A stretch of DNA of 64,000 nt from JBBRHQ01 sp963815645 (GTDB lineage Bacteria; Actinomycetota; Thermoleophilia; Solirubrobacterales; 70-9): assembly GCA_963815645.1 (NCBI GenBank), contig CAWFHL010000002.1, positions 310,001-374,000 of the forward strand, given 5' to 3'. Positions within the stretch are counted from its first letter, which is position 1; each line of letters opens with the position of its first letter. The notes under the pieces are model-generated. The model saw only the letters and a program-made list of their open reading frames with translations, did no database searches and had not been told where the DNA came from. The position numbers and the translations under genes were made by a program. Of the stretch, positions 8,860 to 18,845 are shown in pieces.

Positions 8860-9891
8860 ATGCGGCTCGCCAGCACCGAGGTGGTCCCGTTCGCTCTCCC
8901 CTTCCGCGAGCCGTACATCACCTCACGCGGCACCCTTCAGCGGCGGGAGATGGTCCTGCTGCGGGTTCGCGATCCCGATGGCGTCGAGGGGCTGGGCGAG
9001 GCCGTGCCGCTGTCGCTGAGGGGCGGGCCGGGGATCGAAGCGGTCGTCGCCGAGCTGCGCGACTGGGATGGCGGTGCGGACATCGGCCACCTCTCCCCTC
9101 CTGCATGCTGCGCGGTCGAGACGGCCCTGCTCGATCTGCGCACCCGGGCGGCGGGCGTCCCGGCCTGGCGGGAGCTCGGCGCGGAAGGCGCCGAGCCGGT
9201 CCGCTGCAACGCCACCCTGACCGCAGGAGAGCCGGAGGCGGTCGCCGAGCAGGCGCGGAGCTGGGCTGGCGAGGGATTCGGCACCTTCAAGCTGAAGGTC
9301 GGCGTGCCCGGCGACGTCGGGCAGGTGAGGGCGGTAAGGGAGGCGGTCGGAGATGAGGCGCGGATCCGGGTGGACGCCAACGGGGCGTGGACGCCCGATC
9401 TTGCCATCGCTGAAGCTCCTCGCCATGAATCGATACGAGCTCGAGCTGGCGGAGGAGCCGGTCCACGGGCTCGATCAGCTCTCGGCACTGCGTCACGCAG
9501 CGGCGGTGCGCCTGGCCGCTGACGAGAGCGTCTCGGATGCGCAGGAGGCACGAACCGCCGCCAACCTCGGCGCCTGTGACCTGGTAACGGTCAAGCTCTC
9601 CAAGGTCGGCGGCTTCGCGCCGCTTCGCGAGATCGCCTCGCAGATCCCCGTCTACCTCTCCAGCGCCCTCGACGGTCCCGTCGGGATCGCCGCCGCTGCG
9701 CACGCGGCGCAGGCGCTGCGGGGCTGGGGCGACGCCGGGGTCGCCCACGGGCTCGCCACCCAGCGCCTCTTCGCCGAGACGATCGCCGCCGTCGAGTGCG
9801 AGCTACGCGATGGCGACGCTCCATCCGCCCGGAGGGACCGGGGCTCGGAGTCGTACTCGACGAGGAGGCTCTGGAGCGACACCGCCTCTGA
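8860..9891 (+). CDS. menC: o-succinylbenzoate synthase, frameshifted as read
   Basis: Enolase-superfamily enzyme that dehydrates SHCHC. The N-terminal capping domain and first barrel strands read in one frame (TFKLKVGVPGDVGQ with the catalytic Lys pair, RIRVDANGAW metal site). The second metal site ELELAEEPVHGLDQ and the catalytic lysine in DLVTVKLSKVGG are in the next frame, and the family's usual ending (PGLGVVLDEEALERHRL) in yet another. Three one-base insertions near 9410, 9808 and 9830 would restore a 342-residue protein ending at the TGA of 9889-9891. ATG start 4 nt after menA. Probably an intact gene with sequence errors. Confidence 0.85.
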
Positions 9892-9915
9892 GCAGCGCCG
9901 CATACGCTTCGGCTG

Positions 9916-11666
9916 ATGGACCCGACCAACCGCAACACCGCCCTCGCCTCGGCCCTGGTCGAGGAGTTGGGCCGCTGCGGGGTGCGCCACGCGGTCCTCT
10001 CCCCCGGCTCGCGCTCGACCCCCCTGGCGGTCGCGCTTCACCGCGAGCCGGCGATCGAGCTGAGCGTGATCGTCGACGAGCGCTCCGCCGGCTTCTTCGC
10101 CCTCGGCGCCGCGCAGGCGACCGGGACGCCGGTGGCGATGCTCTGCACGTCCGGCACCGCGGCGGCCAACTTCCACCCCGCCGTCTGCGAGGCCGACGAG
10201 TCGGCCGTGCCGCTGATCGCGCTGACCGCCGATCGCCCGCCCGAGCTGCGCGGGATCGGCGCGGGGCAGACGATCGACCAGCTGAAGCTCTACGGCGACT
10301 CGGTCCGCTGGTTCTGCGAGGTCGGCAACCACGAGGCCGACGATGCCGGGCTCCTGCACTACCGCTCGGTCGCCTGCCGCGCCTTCGCCGCCGCCCGCGG
10401 CGATCCCCGCGCCCGGGGCCGGTCCACCTCAACCTCGCCTGGCGTGAGCCGCTGGCGCCGATCGAGCAGTCGGGAGCGGTCACCGCGACCGACCCCCTGG
10501 CGCTCGAGGGCCGCGACGGGCGGCCGCTGACCGCGGTCGCGACCGGCCCGCCCGCTCCGGACGATTTCACGATCAGCGAGCTCGCCAGGCACCTCGGCAA
10601 CGCCGAGACGGCCCCTGATCGTCGCCGGCCGCCAGAGCGATTCCGCGCCTGCGCGAGCCGCTGACCAGCCTCGCCCGCGCCGCCGTGATGCCCGATCCTC
10701 GCCGAGCCGACCTCCCAGCTCCGCTGCGGCCCGCACGACCGCTCGCTGGTCATCTCCGCCTACGACTCGATCCTGCGCGCAGGGGCCGCCCCGGGCGATC
10801 CCGATCTGGTCCTGCGCTTCGGCGAGATGCCGACCTCGAAGCCGCTGCGCGAGTGGCTCGCGGCCTCGGCGGCGGACCAGCTGGTGATCGATCCCGACCG
10901 AGGCTGGAACGAGCCGAGCAACCGTGCCGCGGCGATGGTCCGGGCCGACCCGGCGGCGCTGGCGACCGGGGTCGCGGGTCGACTCTCGCCGTCCGGGGGT
11001 TCGGATTGGCTGGACTCCTGGCTCGCCGGCCGAGTCGGCTGCCCGCGCCGCGCTCGACGAGGGGCTGGCAGGGGTCGACGGGCTCAGCGAGCCCGGCCTC
11101 GCCGCCGCCCTCGGCCGTGCCTACTCCGATGGTGACCAGGTCTACACGGCGTCGAGCATGCCGATCCGCGACCAGGAGGCCTTCCTCCCGCCCGGCGACG
11201 CCGACGTCCTCTTCCTCGCCAACCGCGGCGCCAACGGGATCGACGGCCTGATCTCCTCGGGGATCGGCGCCGCCCACGCGTCGGGTCGGCCCACGGTGAT
11301 CGTCACCGGCGACCTCGGGCTCCTCCACGACCTCGGCGGGCTGGCGGCGCTGCGAGACGTCTCGGTCCCGGTGCGGATCGTCGTCGTCAACAACGACGGC
11401 GGCGGCATCTTCGGCTTCCTCCCCCAGGCCGAGGCGATGCCCGAGGACGAGTTCGAGACGCTGCTGGGCACCCCCCGGGGGTGGACGTCGCCGGGGCCGC
11501 GGCGCTGTTCGGCCTGGAGCACCGCTCGATCGCCGAGCTCGACGAGTTGCCCGCGGCTCTGGCCGCCGGGACCGGGCTGATCGAGGTCAAGGTCGATCGG
11601 GCCGCCAACGTCGCCCTCCACCGCCGGCTCTCTGCCGCCGTGGAAGAGGCTCTCGGCGTCGGCTGA
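9916..11666 (+). CDS. menD: SEPHCHC synthase, frameshifted as read
   Basis: ThDP-dependent 2-succinyl-5-enolpyruvyl-6-hydroxy-3-cyclohexene-1-carboxylate synthase. The N terminus is typical (HAVLSPGSRSTPLAVALHRE, MLCTSGTAAANFHPAV with the ThDP-activating Glu nearby in IVDERSAGFFALGAAQATG). The middle (GPVHLNLAWREPLAPIEQSG; LVISAYDSILRAG) and the C-terminal ThDP/Mg site (VIVTGDLGLLHDLGG...VVVNNDGGGIFGFLPQ) are present but in different frames. Breaks fall near 10405 (two extra bases), 10610-10700 (at least two), 11030 and 11480. The last frame ends IEVKVDRAANVALHRRL...GVG at 11666. Every expected block is present in order, so sequencing error is more likely than a pseudogene. Confidence 0.85.
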
Positions 11667-11673
11667 GCGCGAC

Positions 11674-11880
11674 TCAGCAGTGGATCCTGCCGGCCGCCGG
11701 GGACCGGGCGCCAGGCGGGAAGCAGGAACTGGACTGCGCCTCTTTCGGTGCCAGGCCTTCAAGACCGTCGGCAGCTCCCGCCCGGTTCACCTCGAAAACG
11801 CTCCTCAGCTTGTTTGGGCGCTCGACGTCACAGGCGATCCGTTCGCCGGAGGGATCCCACGACGGGAATGATTCGACCAT
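11674..11880 (-). pseudogene. possible remnant of a TolB/PD40-type beta-propeller protein
   Basis: A short minus-strand reading frame contains ESFPSWDPSGERIACDVE followed by FEVNRAGAADGLEGLAP, which resembles one blade of a PD40/WD40-like propeller (pattern PxWxPDGxxIAF then a short strand with a terminal Gly). Only about 68 residues remain, with no second blade, so it is read as a fragment. The rest of the 396-bp gap to the next gene (11881-12062) shows no gene, tRNA or clear repeat. Confidence 0.35.
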
Positions 11881-12062
11881 GCCGCGGGTCCTCGTCAAGC
11901 GCCTCGGTCCGCTTCGGTCAGAGCAGCGACGAGACTTCGGACCGACACGGGCAAATCATCGCAGTCCCTGCCTTGACCTCGCCGAACTGCACGTAGGGGC
12001 GCATAGGGCACCTAACGTTGCGTTCGGCGCTAGCAGGGCCGGCAATAACCTGCTCAGGAGGA

Positions 12063-12347
12063 ATGGCTGAGAAACCCGTGCTCTATGTCTGTCACGGCGA
12101 CGATGGCGGCCCGCGGATTCATCCTTGCCGGCGAGTTCAGGAGGCGCTCCGTGAGAAAGGAATCGCCTACGACAAGGTGATCGCCGCCCACGGTAGTCCG
12201 ATCCCCTTCCTGCGGCGCGGATCTCGCCAGGAGCTTCTTGAAGCGACCGGGACGAAGAAGCTGCCGACGCTGAAGCTGTCCGACGGAACGGTGATCAGCC
12301 ACACCGGCGCGATCCTTCGCTGGATCTCCGAGCAGCGCCCGGGTTAG
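12063..12347 (+). CDS. glutaredoxin/glutathione S-transferase N-terminal domain protein
   Basis: A 94-residue stand-alone thioredoxin fold of the GST-N type: VLYVCHGDDGGPRIHPCRRV at the N terminus, then the cis-Pro and substrate-loop region TKKLPTLKLSDGTVISHTGA and the helix ILRWISEQ. The redox Cys is the single C of HPCRRV rather than a CXXC pair. AGGAGG lies just 1 nt before the ATG at 12063, closer than usual. It has no C-terminal GST domain. The stop overlaps the convergent menF stop by 4 nt (TTAG, 12344-12347). Confidence 0.75.
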   Translation: MAEKPVLYVCHGDDGGPRIHPCRRVQEALREKGIAYDKVIAAHGSPIPFLRRGSRQELLEATGTKKLPTLKLSDGTVISHTGAILRWISEQRPG

Positions 12348-13749
12348 TCCGCCAGCAGGGGCAGCATCGCCCCCAGCTTCGGCTCGGTCTCCGCCAGCTC
12401 GGCCTCCGGGTCGGAGTCGGCGACGATGCCGTTGCCGGCGAAAAGGTGCGCCTCGCGGTCGCGCAGCAGGGCGCTGCGGATGCCGACGCAGAACTCGCCG
12501 TCCTCGGCGGCGTCCATCCAGCCGATCGCACCCGCGTACCAGCCGCGGTCCATCCTCTCGAGCTCGTCGATCAGCCGCCCCGCCGCCGGCCATGGCTCGC
12601 CCCCGATCGCCGGGGTCGGGTGCAGCAGCCCGGCCAGCTCGACCGCCGAGCGCGACTCCGCCAGCTGGGCGCGGATCGGGGTCGCCAGGTGCTGGATGTT
12701 GGCGATCTTGACCAGGCCCGGATCCCGCGCCGGCTCGACCCAGACCGAATGGGGAGCGAGCCGCCGCACGATCCGGCGCACGACGATCTCGTGCTCGGAA
12801 CGGTCTTTGTCGCTGGCCAGCAGGCGCTGGCCGATGTGGTCGTCCACAGCCGGATCGGAGCTGCGCCTGGCCGAGCCGGCGAGGGCGACGGTCGCAGCGC
12901 CCGCCCCCGAGCGGCGGATCAGGGTCTCGGGACTGGCGCCGGCGAACGCCGCCTCCGGCGTGCCGCAGCAGAAGCAGTAGCAGCCGGGGAACAGCTCCCG
13001 CATCGCCCCGAACACGGCGGCGACGTCGTGGGCGGCGGGCGCGCGCACCAGGACCTCGCGGGCCAGCACCACCTTCTCGATCTCGCTGCCGCGGATCCGG
13101 TCCACCGCCGCCGCCACCGCAGCCTCGAAGTCGCTCGGGGGCTGGACGCTCTCGATCTCGGTTCGCCCCAGCCGGTCTGGGTCGAGCAGCGGAAGCGATG
13201 CATCGCGCAGTGCCGCGAGGCGGGCGCCGAAGACGGGAGAGGATCGCGGCGCGATCGATCCCTCCGGCCGGCGATCGCGTTCAGGGTTGCGAAGGTGCGC
13301 CCCTCCGCAGCGGCAGATGGAGATCTCCGGCAGAACCAGCAGCGCCGGCGGGAAGGAGGACCAGATCGGAGCCGTCCCCCGTCGTCGGCGAAGGCGAAGC
13401 CGCCGCTCCATACCGGCCCGGCGCCGGGCGGCAGACCCTCCTCGCCGGCGGCGATCCGGTCTCGCGCCAGCTCGAAGCAGCGTCGGGCGACGTCGTCGAA
13501 GCGGTCCGGCCCCCGTGAGACCGCCTCGTGGGCGCTTCCCAGAGCAGCGAGCGCGAAACCGCGATCCGGCTGCTCCCAGCAGAACCAGCGATCGCTGGCG
13601 AGGCGCGAGGCGAAGACGACCCCGACGGGGTCCTCCAACTCGACCTCGAGAGTTGCGCTGACCAGGGTTCGCCGCCGAGCGGCCGCGCGCTCCAGCCCCT
13701 CGGCGAGGCCGTCCAGCAGCGCAGCGCTGTCGAGCGCCGCCTCCGTCAC
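12344..13749 (-). CDS. menF: isochorismate synthase, frameshifted as read
   Basis: Chorismate-binding enzyme, first step of menaquinone synthesis. The C-terminal two thirds are continuous: EKVVLAREVLVRA, CFCCGTPEAAFAGASPETLI, SEHEIVVRRIV, the HPTPAIGGEPWPAA signature and GWYAGAIGWMDAAEDGEFCV. The N-terminal third (VSATLEVELEDPVGVVFASR; WCWEQPD-like block; VWSGGFAFADDGG; TFATLNAIAG) is split between two frames with breaks near 13375, 13310 and 13255. Net removal of two bases restores about 467 residues, a normal length. GTG start, 7 nt after ilvN. The menaquinone genes on both sides of the GST-like gene converge. Confidence 0.85.
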
Positions 13750-13756
13750 CGGCGGC

Positions 13757-14305
13757 TCAGTCGCCGCCGCGGGCGATCGCGATCTCGCCGGTGCGGACCA
13801 TCTCGACCAGGCCGTGGGGGCGGATCATCCGCTCGAAGGCCTCGACCTTGTCGGCCGATCCGGTCACCTCGATGGTCATCGTGCGGCGGGAGATGTCGAC
13901 GATCTTGGCGCGGAAGATCTCGGCGAACTGCATCACCTCGGCCCGGTTCTCGACCGCCGCGGAGACCTTGAACAGAGCCATCTCCCGAGCGATCGTCTCC
14001 TCGGGCTCCATGTCGCGGATCTTCAGGACGTTGACCAGCTTGTGGAGCTGCTTGGTGACCTGATCGATCGGGTGGACGGCGCCGTCGAGGGTCAGGGTCA
14101 CACGGGAGATCTCGGCGTCGTCGGTCGGCCCGACCGCGAGCGTGTCGATGTTGAAGCCGCGGCGGGCAAAGAGGCCGGCGATCCGCGCCAGGACTCCGGG
14201 CCGGTTCTCGACCAGGATCGAGAGCACGTGTTTCCGCCCGGTCAGCGCCCCGGGGACGTGCAGGTCCTCGAGCTTGACCAGCTCCGGTGTTCCCGGTTCG
14301 CCCAT
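13757..14305 (-). CDS. ilvN: acetolactate synthase small (regulatory) subunit
   Basis: Regulatory subunit of 182 residues that binds IlvB and confers valine feedback. N-terminal ACT domain with HVLSILVENRPGVLARIAGL (about residue 26) and RRGFNIDTLAVGPT; C-terminal ALS_ss_C domain with RAKIVDISRRTMTIEVTGS. The ATG overlaps the ilvB stop by one base (TGATG at 14303-14307), so translation is coupled to the catalytic subunit. Confidence 0.96.
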   Translation of the reverse strand: MGEPGTPELVKLEDLHVPGALTGRKHVLSILVENRPGVLARIAGLFARRGFNIDTLAVGPTDDAEISRVTLTLDGAVHPIDQVTKQLHKLVNVLKIRDMEPEETIAREMALFKVSAAVENRAEVMQFAEIFRAKIVDISRRTMTIEVTGSADKVEAFERMIRPHGLVEMVRTGEIAIARGGD

Positions 14306-15985
14306 CAGCCCACCATGTCCCGGGCCGCCGCGCCTGCGGGGATCATCGGGTAGCAGTTCTCGGCGGGCGAGACCCGGACGTCGACCAGCACCGGCCCCTC
14401 GGCCTCGAGCGCCTTGCCCATCGTCTCCTCCAGCTCACCGGCGTCCTCGCAGCGCATCCCTGTAGCGCCGAACGCCTCTGCCAGCTTCACCCAGTCGGGG
14501 CTCGGCCCCATCTCCACCGAGCTGTACCGGCCCTCCCAGAAGAGCTCCTGCCACTGGCGGACCATGCCCATGTAGCCGTTGTTCATCAGGAAGACCTTGA
14601 TCGGGATCCTCTGGTGCACGGCGGTGGCCAGCTCCTGGCAGTTCATCACCAGGCTGCCGTCACCGGCCAGGCAGACGACCTGGTCCTCAGGGCAGGCGAC
14701 CTTGGCGCCGATCGCCGCCGGCAGTCCGAAGCCCATCGTCCCCAGTCCGCCGGAGTTGATCCAGCGGCGCGGACGGTCGAAGCCGTAGTACTGCGCGGCC
14801 CACATCTGGTGCTGGCCGACGTCGGAGGTGACGATCGCGTCGCCGCCGGTCACCCGGAACATCGTCTCGACCATGAACTGCGGCTTGATCTCGCCGTCCT
14901 CGCCCTGCTCGTAGGAAAGCGGGTACTCCTTCTGCCAGGCGCGGATCTGCTTCCACCAGGCCTCCAGCCGCCCGGAATCGGTCTGCAGCGCCCGGTACTC
15001 GCGGGTCAGCGCCGGGATCACGTGCTTGGCGTCGCCGACTATCGGGATGTGGGCGGGGACGTTCTTGGAGATCTCGGCCGGGTCGACGTCGATGTGGATG
15101 AACTTCGCCCTGGGGGCGAACTCCGAGAGCTTGCCGGTGATCCGGTCATCGAAGCGGGCTCCGATCGCGACGATCAGGTCCGCGTTGTCCATCGCGTAGT
15201 TGGCGGCGCGGGTGCCGTGCATGCCCAGCATCCCGAGCCAGTGCTCGTGGCCGGCCGGGAACGCCCCCAGCCCCATCAGGGTCGAGGTCACCGGGAACTC
15301 GATCGCTGCTGCAGAGCTCGCGCAGCTCCTCGGAGGCGTTCGCGTTGATCACGCCGCCGCCCGTGTAGAAGACCGGGCGCTTGGCGTTGGCAAGCGCCTT
15401 GGCGGCGATCCGGACCTGCTTGATATTGCCCTCCACCGAGGGCTTGTAGCCGGGCAGCTCGACCGGGTCGGTGCGGGGCTCGTACTCGATCTCGGCACGC
15501 GAAAGGTCCTGGGGGACGTCGATCAGCACCGGCCCGGGGCGGCCGCTGGAGGCGACGTGGAAGGCCTCGTGGACGTACTCGGGGATCTGACGCGGGTCGG
15601 TGACCTGGAAGGAGTGCTTGACGAACGGCATCGTCGCCCCGAGGATGTCCGCCTCCTGGAAGCCGTCGGTGCCGATCAGCTCGGTGCGCACCTGGCCGGT
15701 CACGAACACGGTCGGGACCGAGTCCATCATCGCGTCGGCGATCGCGGTGACCAGATTGGTCGCACCCGGCCCCGAGGTGGCGAAGGCGACGCCGACCCGG
15801 CCCGATGCCTTCGCGTAGCCCTCCGCGGCGTGGCCTCCACCCTGCTCGTGGCGGACCTGGATGTGATCGAGGTCGGCGTCGACGAGCGCGTCGTAGGTGG
15901 GAAGGTTGGCGCCGCCCGGGATGCCGAAGACGTGCTCCACACCCTCGGCTTTCAGCGACTCCATCAGTGCATCGGCGGCTCTCAT
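14305..15985 (-). CDS. ilvB: acetolactate synthase large subunit, one frameshift as read
   Basis: ThDP/FAD enzyme forming acetolactate and acetohydroxybutyrate. The start at 15985 gives MRAADALMESLKAEGVEHVF; the ThDP-activating Glu lies in VRHEQGGGHAAEGYAKASGR; the FAD region around GARFDDRITGKL and the ThDP/Mg motif (DAIVTSDVGQH; VCLAGDGSLVMNCQEL) follow. Near 15305 one extra base moves the reading frame between residues LRELCS and EFPVTSTL; removing it gives exactly 560 codons. The breakpoint lies in a GCTGCTGC run. Forms an operon with ilvN. Confidence 0.93.
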
Positions 15986-16056
15986 CGTCGAAGAGGCGAT
16001 GGTAGCAGCGGCGCCGTGCCTGCCGAGCAGGGTGTTTTGGGCGAAGTGCGGAGCCT

Positions 16057-17258
16057 CTACTGGCCGGCCGCCACGCGGCGGAGCGGCGTCCCCGACGGGC
16101 TCCGCGACGGGGTTCCAGCGGGTCCGTGGCTCGATCGCCTCGGGGATCACCCGGTCCCTGTGCAGCTCGATCCGGTGCAGCATCGACTGCACCAGCTCCT
16201 CCCCCAGGTAGGGTCGGCTCGAGACCGAGGTCGAGCAGCTTCGTGTGGGTCGCGTTGTAGTAGTGCTGCTCGCGCTCGACCCGCGGGTTCTCATAGCTGC
16301 GGATCTCGACCTCGAAGCCGAGGTGTCGCCCCGACTCACTGACCAGCGTCGCCAGCTGCTCGACCGAGAACTGCTCGGTGAACTGGTTGAAGACCCGGAA
16401 CTCGCCCGCCGCCGCGGGGTTCTCCATCGCCAGCTCGACGCAGCGCAGGGTGTCGCGGATGTTGAGGAAGCCCCTGGTCTGGCCGCCGCTACCGTAGACG
16501 GTCAGCGGGTGACCGATCACCGTCTGCAGGCAGAAGCGGTTGAGCACGGTGCCGAAGACCTCGTCGTAGTCGAAGCGAGTCAGCAGGCGCTCGTCGCGGG
16601 CCGTCTCCTCGGTCTCGATCCCGTAGACGACGCCCTGGTTGAGGTCGGTGGCCCGCAGGCCCCAGATGCGGCAGGCAAAATGGATATTGGTCGAGTCGTG
16701 GACCTTGGAGCAGTGATAGAGCGATCCGGGCTGCTTCGGGAAGGGCAGGGTGTCGCGGCGCCCCTTGTGCTCGATCTCGATGAAGCCTTCCTCGATGTCG
16801 ATGTTCGGGGTGCCGTACTCCCCCATCGTTCCGAGCTTCACCAGGTGGCAGTCGGGTACGTGGTCGCGGATCGCGAACAGCAGGTTGAGGGTCCCGATCA
16901 CATTCGTGTGCTGGGTCTCGACCGCCCGCTCGCGCGACATCATCGAGTAGGGCGCGGAGGGCTGCTCCCCGTAGTGGATCACCGCTTCCGGGCGGGTCTC
17001 GGCGACCACCTCGTCGAGGAAGGCACCGTCCTCGACCCCGCCGGCGTAGCTGCGGATCTGCTCGCCGGAGATCTCCCGCCAAGCGGCGATCCGCTCGTCG
17101 AGGCTGCGGATCGGGGTGAGCGAGTCCGTCTCGTTCTCCTGGTGCCAGCGGCGCCTGGAGAAGTTGTCGAGGACGGAGACCTCGTGGCCTCGGGCCGAGA
17201 ACCTCAGGGCCGTCGGCCAGCCGAGATAGCCGTCGCCCCCGAGAATGAGAACGCGCAT
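16057..17258 (-). CDS. sqdB: UDP-sulfoquinovose synthase, two frameshifts as read
   Basis: SDR enzyme that adds sulfite to UDP-glucose to make UDP-sulfoquinovose, head-group donor of sulfolipids and some glycans. Matches the SQD1/SqdB pattern through its length: GGDGYLGWPTALRFSARGHE, HYGEQPSAPYSMM, CHLVKLGTMGEYGTPNIDIE, the YxxxK dyad in SLYHCSKVHDS, TDLNQGVVYG, GGQTRGFLNIRDT, FRVFNQFTEQFSV and HYYNATHTKLLDLGLEPT. Near 16213 an extra C shifts the frame into YLGEELVQSMLHRI; a second extra base near 16070 hides the TAG at 16059-16057. Correcting both gives 399 residues, normal for the family. Neighbours are membrane glycosyltransferases. Confidence 0.9.
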
Positions 17259-17333
17259 GGCGCGGGAGGGTAGCGAATCGACTCGGCGCCACATGTGCGA
17301 GATCCGCTCCTCCCCGCGACTACCATCGGGCCC

Positions 17334-18834
17334 GTGCCGCCGGGGGTCGAAGACAACCGCCCAGCGATCCCCAGACGGATCGGCGAGCTCGCCGGACGCA
17401 ACGGCGGCCGAGCGGGACTGGTCGCCCTGGTGGTGATCCTGCTGGCGGGCGCCGCGCTTCGGGTCGGCTATGCCTGGGACCCGTTCCAGCCTCAGGTCCT
17501 CGACGCCCGCGCCTACGCGCGGATCGCGCGCAGCCTCGATCAGGACGGCTCGTTCGCCCAGCGGGGCGACTTCACCCCCGCCGAGGTGCAGCCGGCCAGT
17601 AACTACTCGCCCGGGCTGCCTCTGCTGGTCGGCGGCCTCTACCGGCTGAGCGGCGGAGTCGGCACGCGGCTGGCGCGAGTGGTGCTGGCCTTTGTGGCAT
17701 CGCTCTCGGTGCTCTTCGCCTACCTGATCGGCCGCCGGCTCGCCGGCCCGGGGGCCGGGTTGATCGCCGCGGTCGCGGTCGCGGTGTATCCGGCCCTGCT
17801 CGAGTACGGCGGAATGCTGATGACCGAGCCGCTCGGCGCGACCCTGCTCTCGGGATCCGTGCTTGCGATGCTGCGCGCCGCCGATCGGCCCGGCGCCGCC
17901 CGCTGGCTCGGGCCGGGGCTGCTGCTGGGCGCGACCGCGATGGTCCGCCCCGAGTACCTGGCGATCGCCGTCCTGATGGCGCTTGCTGCTGTTCGCCCGC
18001 TCCCTGCGCCCCCGGGGCGCGGGCCCGGCGCTCGCCGGGGCAGCTGTGCTGCTCGCCGGGGTGGCGATCGTGGTCGCGCCGTGGACCGTGCGCAACCTGA
18101 TCGTCCTCGACCGCTTCGTGCCGATCTCGACCGGTGGCGGGCAGGTGCTGTTCGCCGGCACCTACCTTCCCTCCGGGGGTGATCCGCTCAAGGTGGGCGA
18201 GGCGGTGCTGGAGCGGAACCCCGCGGTCCGGCGCGAACTGATGGCGGGCGGTCCGGCGCCGCCGCCCGGTGGCGCGAGCCCCCGCATCCTGTTCTCCCAG
18301 CGGCGCCCGCCCGCACCGGACAATCCCCGGCAGGCGCTCGCCCGACGCAGCTCTGAGGCCCAGCCCCCGACGCTCGAGCGCATCCTCGCGGCGCTGGCGG
18401 CCCGCCGCCATCCTGGGGTGGACAGCGACGTAGCCCTGGCGCGGATGGGACGGGACCAGCTCTGGCATGACCTGACGCGGGAGCCCTGGCGTTACGCGGG
18501 GTTCCTCGCCAACAAGCTCAACCTGCTCTGGCTGCACGGACCGCGAAGCGTCATGCGCGAGCCCGCCTGGGCGCTGCTGCACTTCCTGCTGATCGGCTTC
18601 GGCGCGATCGGCCTCGCGGTGCTGATCGCGGCGCGGCGCTTCGAGGCGCTGCTGATCGGCGCGATCCTGCTCTCGATCACCTTGATCGGCCTCCTGCTGG
18701 TGGCCTCGCCGCGCCGGGTGCTGATCGCCGTACCGTTGATCGCTCCGCTGGCCGGGGTCGGCGCGCTGTGGTGCGCCGAGGCGCTGCGGCGCCGTCTGCC
18801 TACACCCGAGGCGGGCCCCCGACCGACCGTCTAG
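17334..18834 (+). CDS. ArnT/PMT-like membrane glycosyltransferase (GT39 type), one frameshift as read
   Basis: Multi-pass membrane protein with a short cytoplasmic N terminus, a first helix (LVALVVILLAGAALRVGYAW) and the acidic luminal motif LDARAYARIARSLDQDG, typical of polyprenyl-phosphate-sugar transferases of the GT39/ArnT group. Around 17985 an extra base splits AIAVLMAL from LLFARSLRP; removal gives 500 codons. A second conserved stretch, PWTVRNLIVLDRFVPISTGG, follows. GTG start at 17334 with TACCAT 7 nt before it and no ribosome site. The next gene is a paralogue. Substrate unknown. Confidence 0.8.
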
Positions 18835-18845
18835 CCTGGCCGCTC

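Noticed and set aside
9916..11666. menD as several separate overlapping genes
   Set aside because: Each frame holds a consecutive part of one ThDP enzyme; a single gene with indels explains all.
12446..14353. Long plus-strand open frame of over 600 codons
   Set aside because: Antisense to menF and ilvN, with no recognisable domain; a GC-rich shadow.
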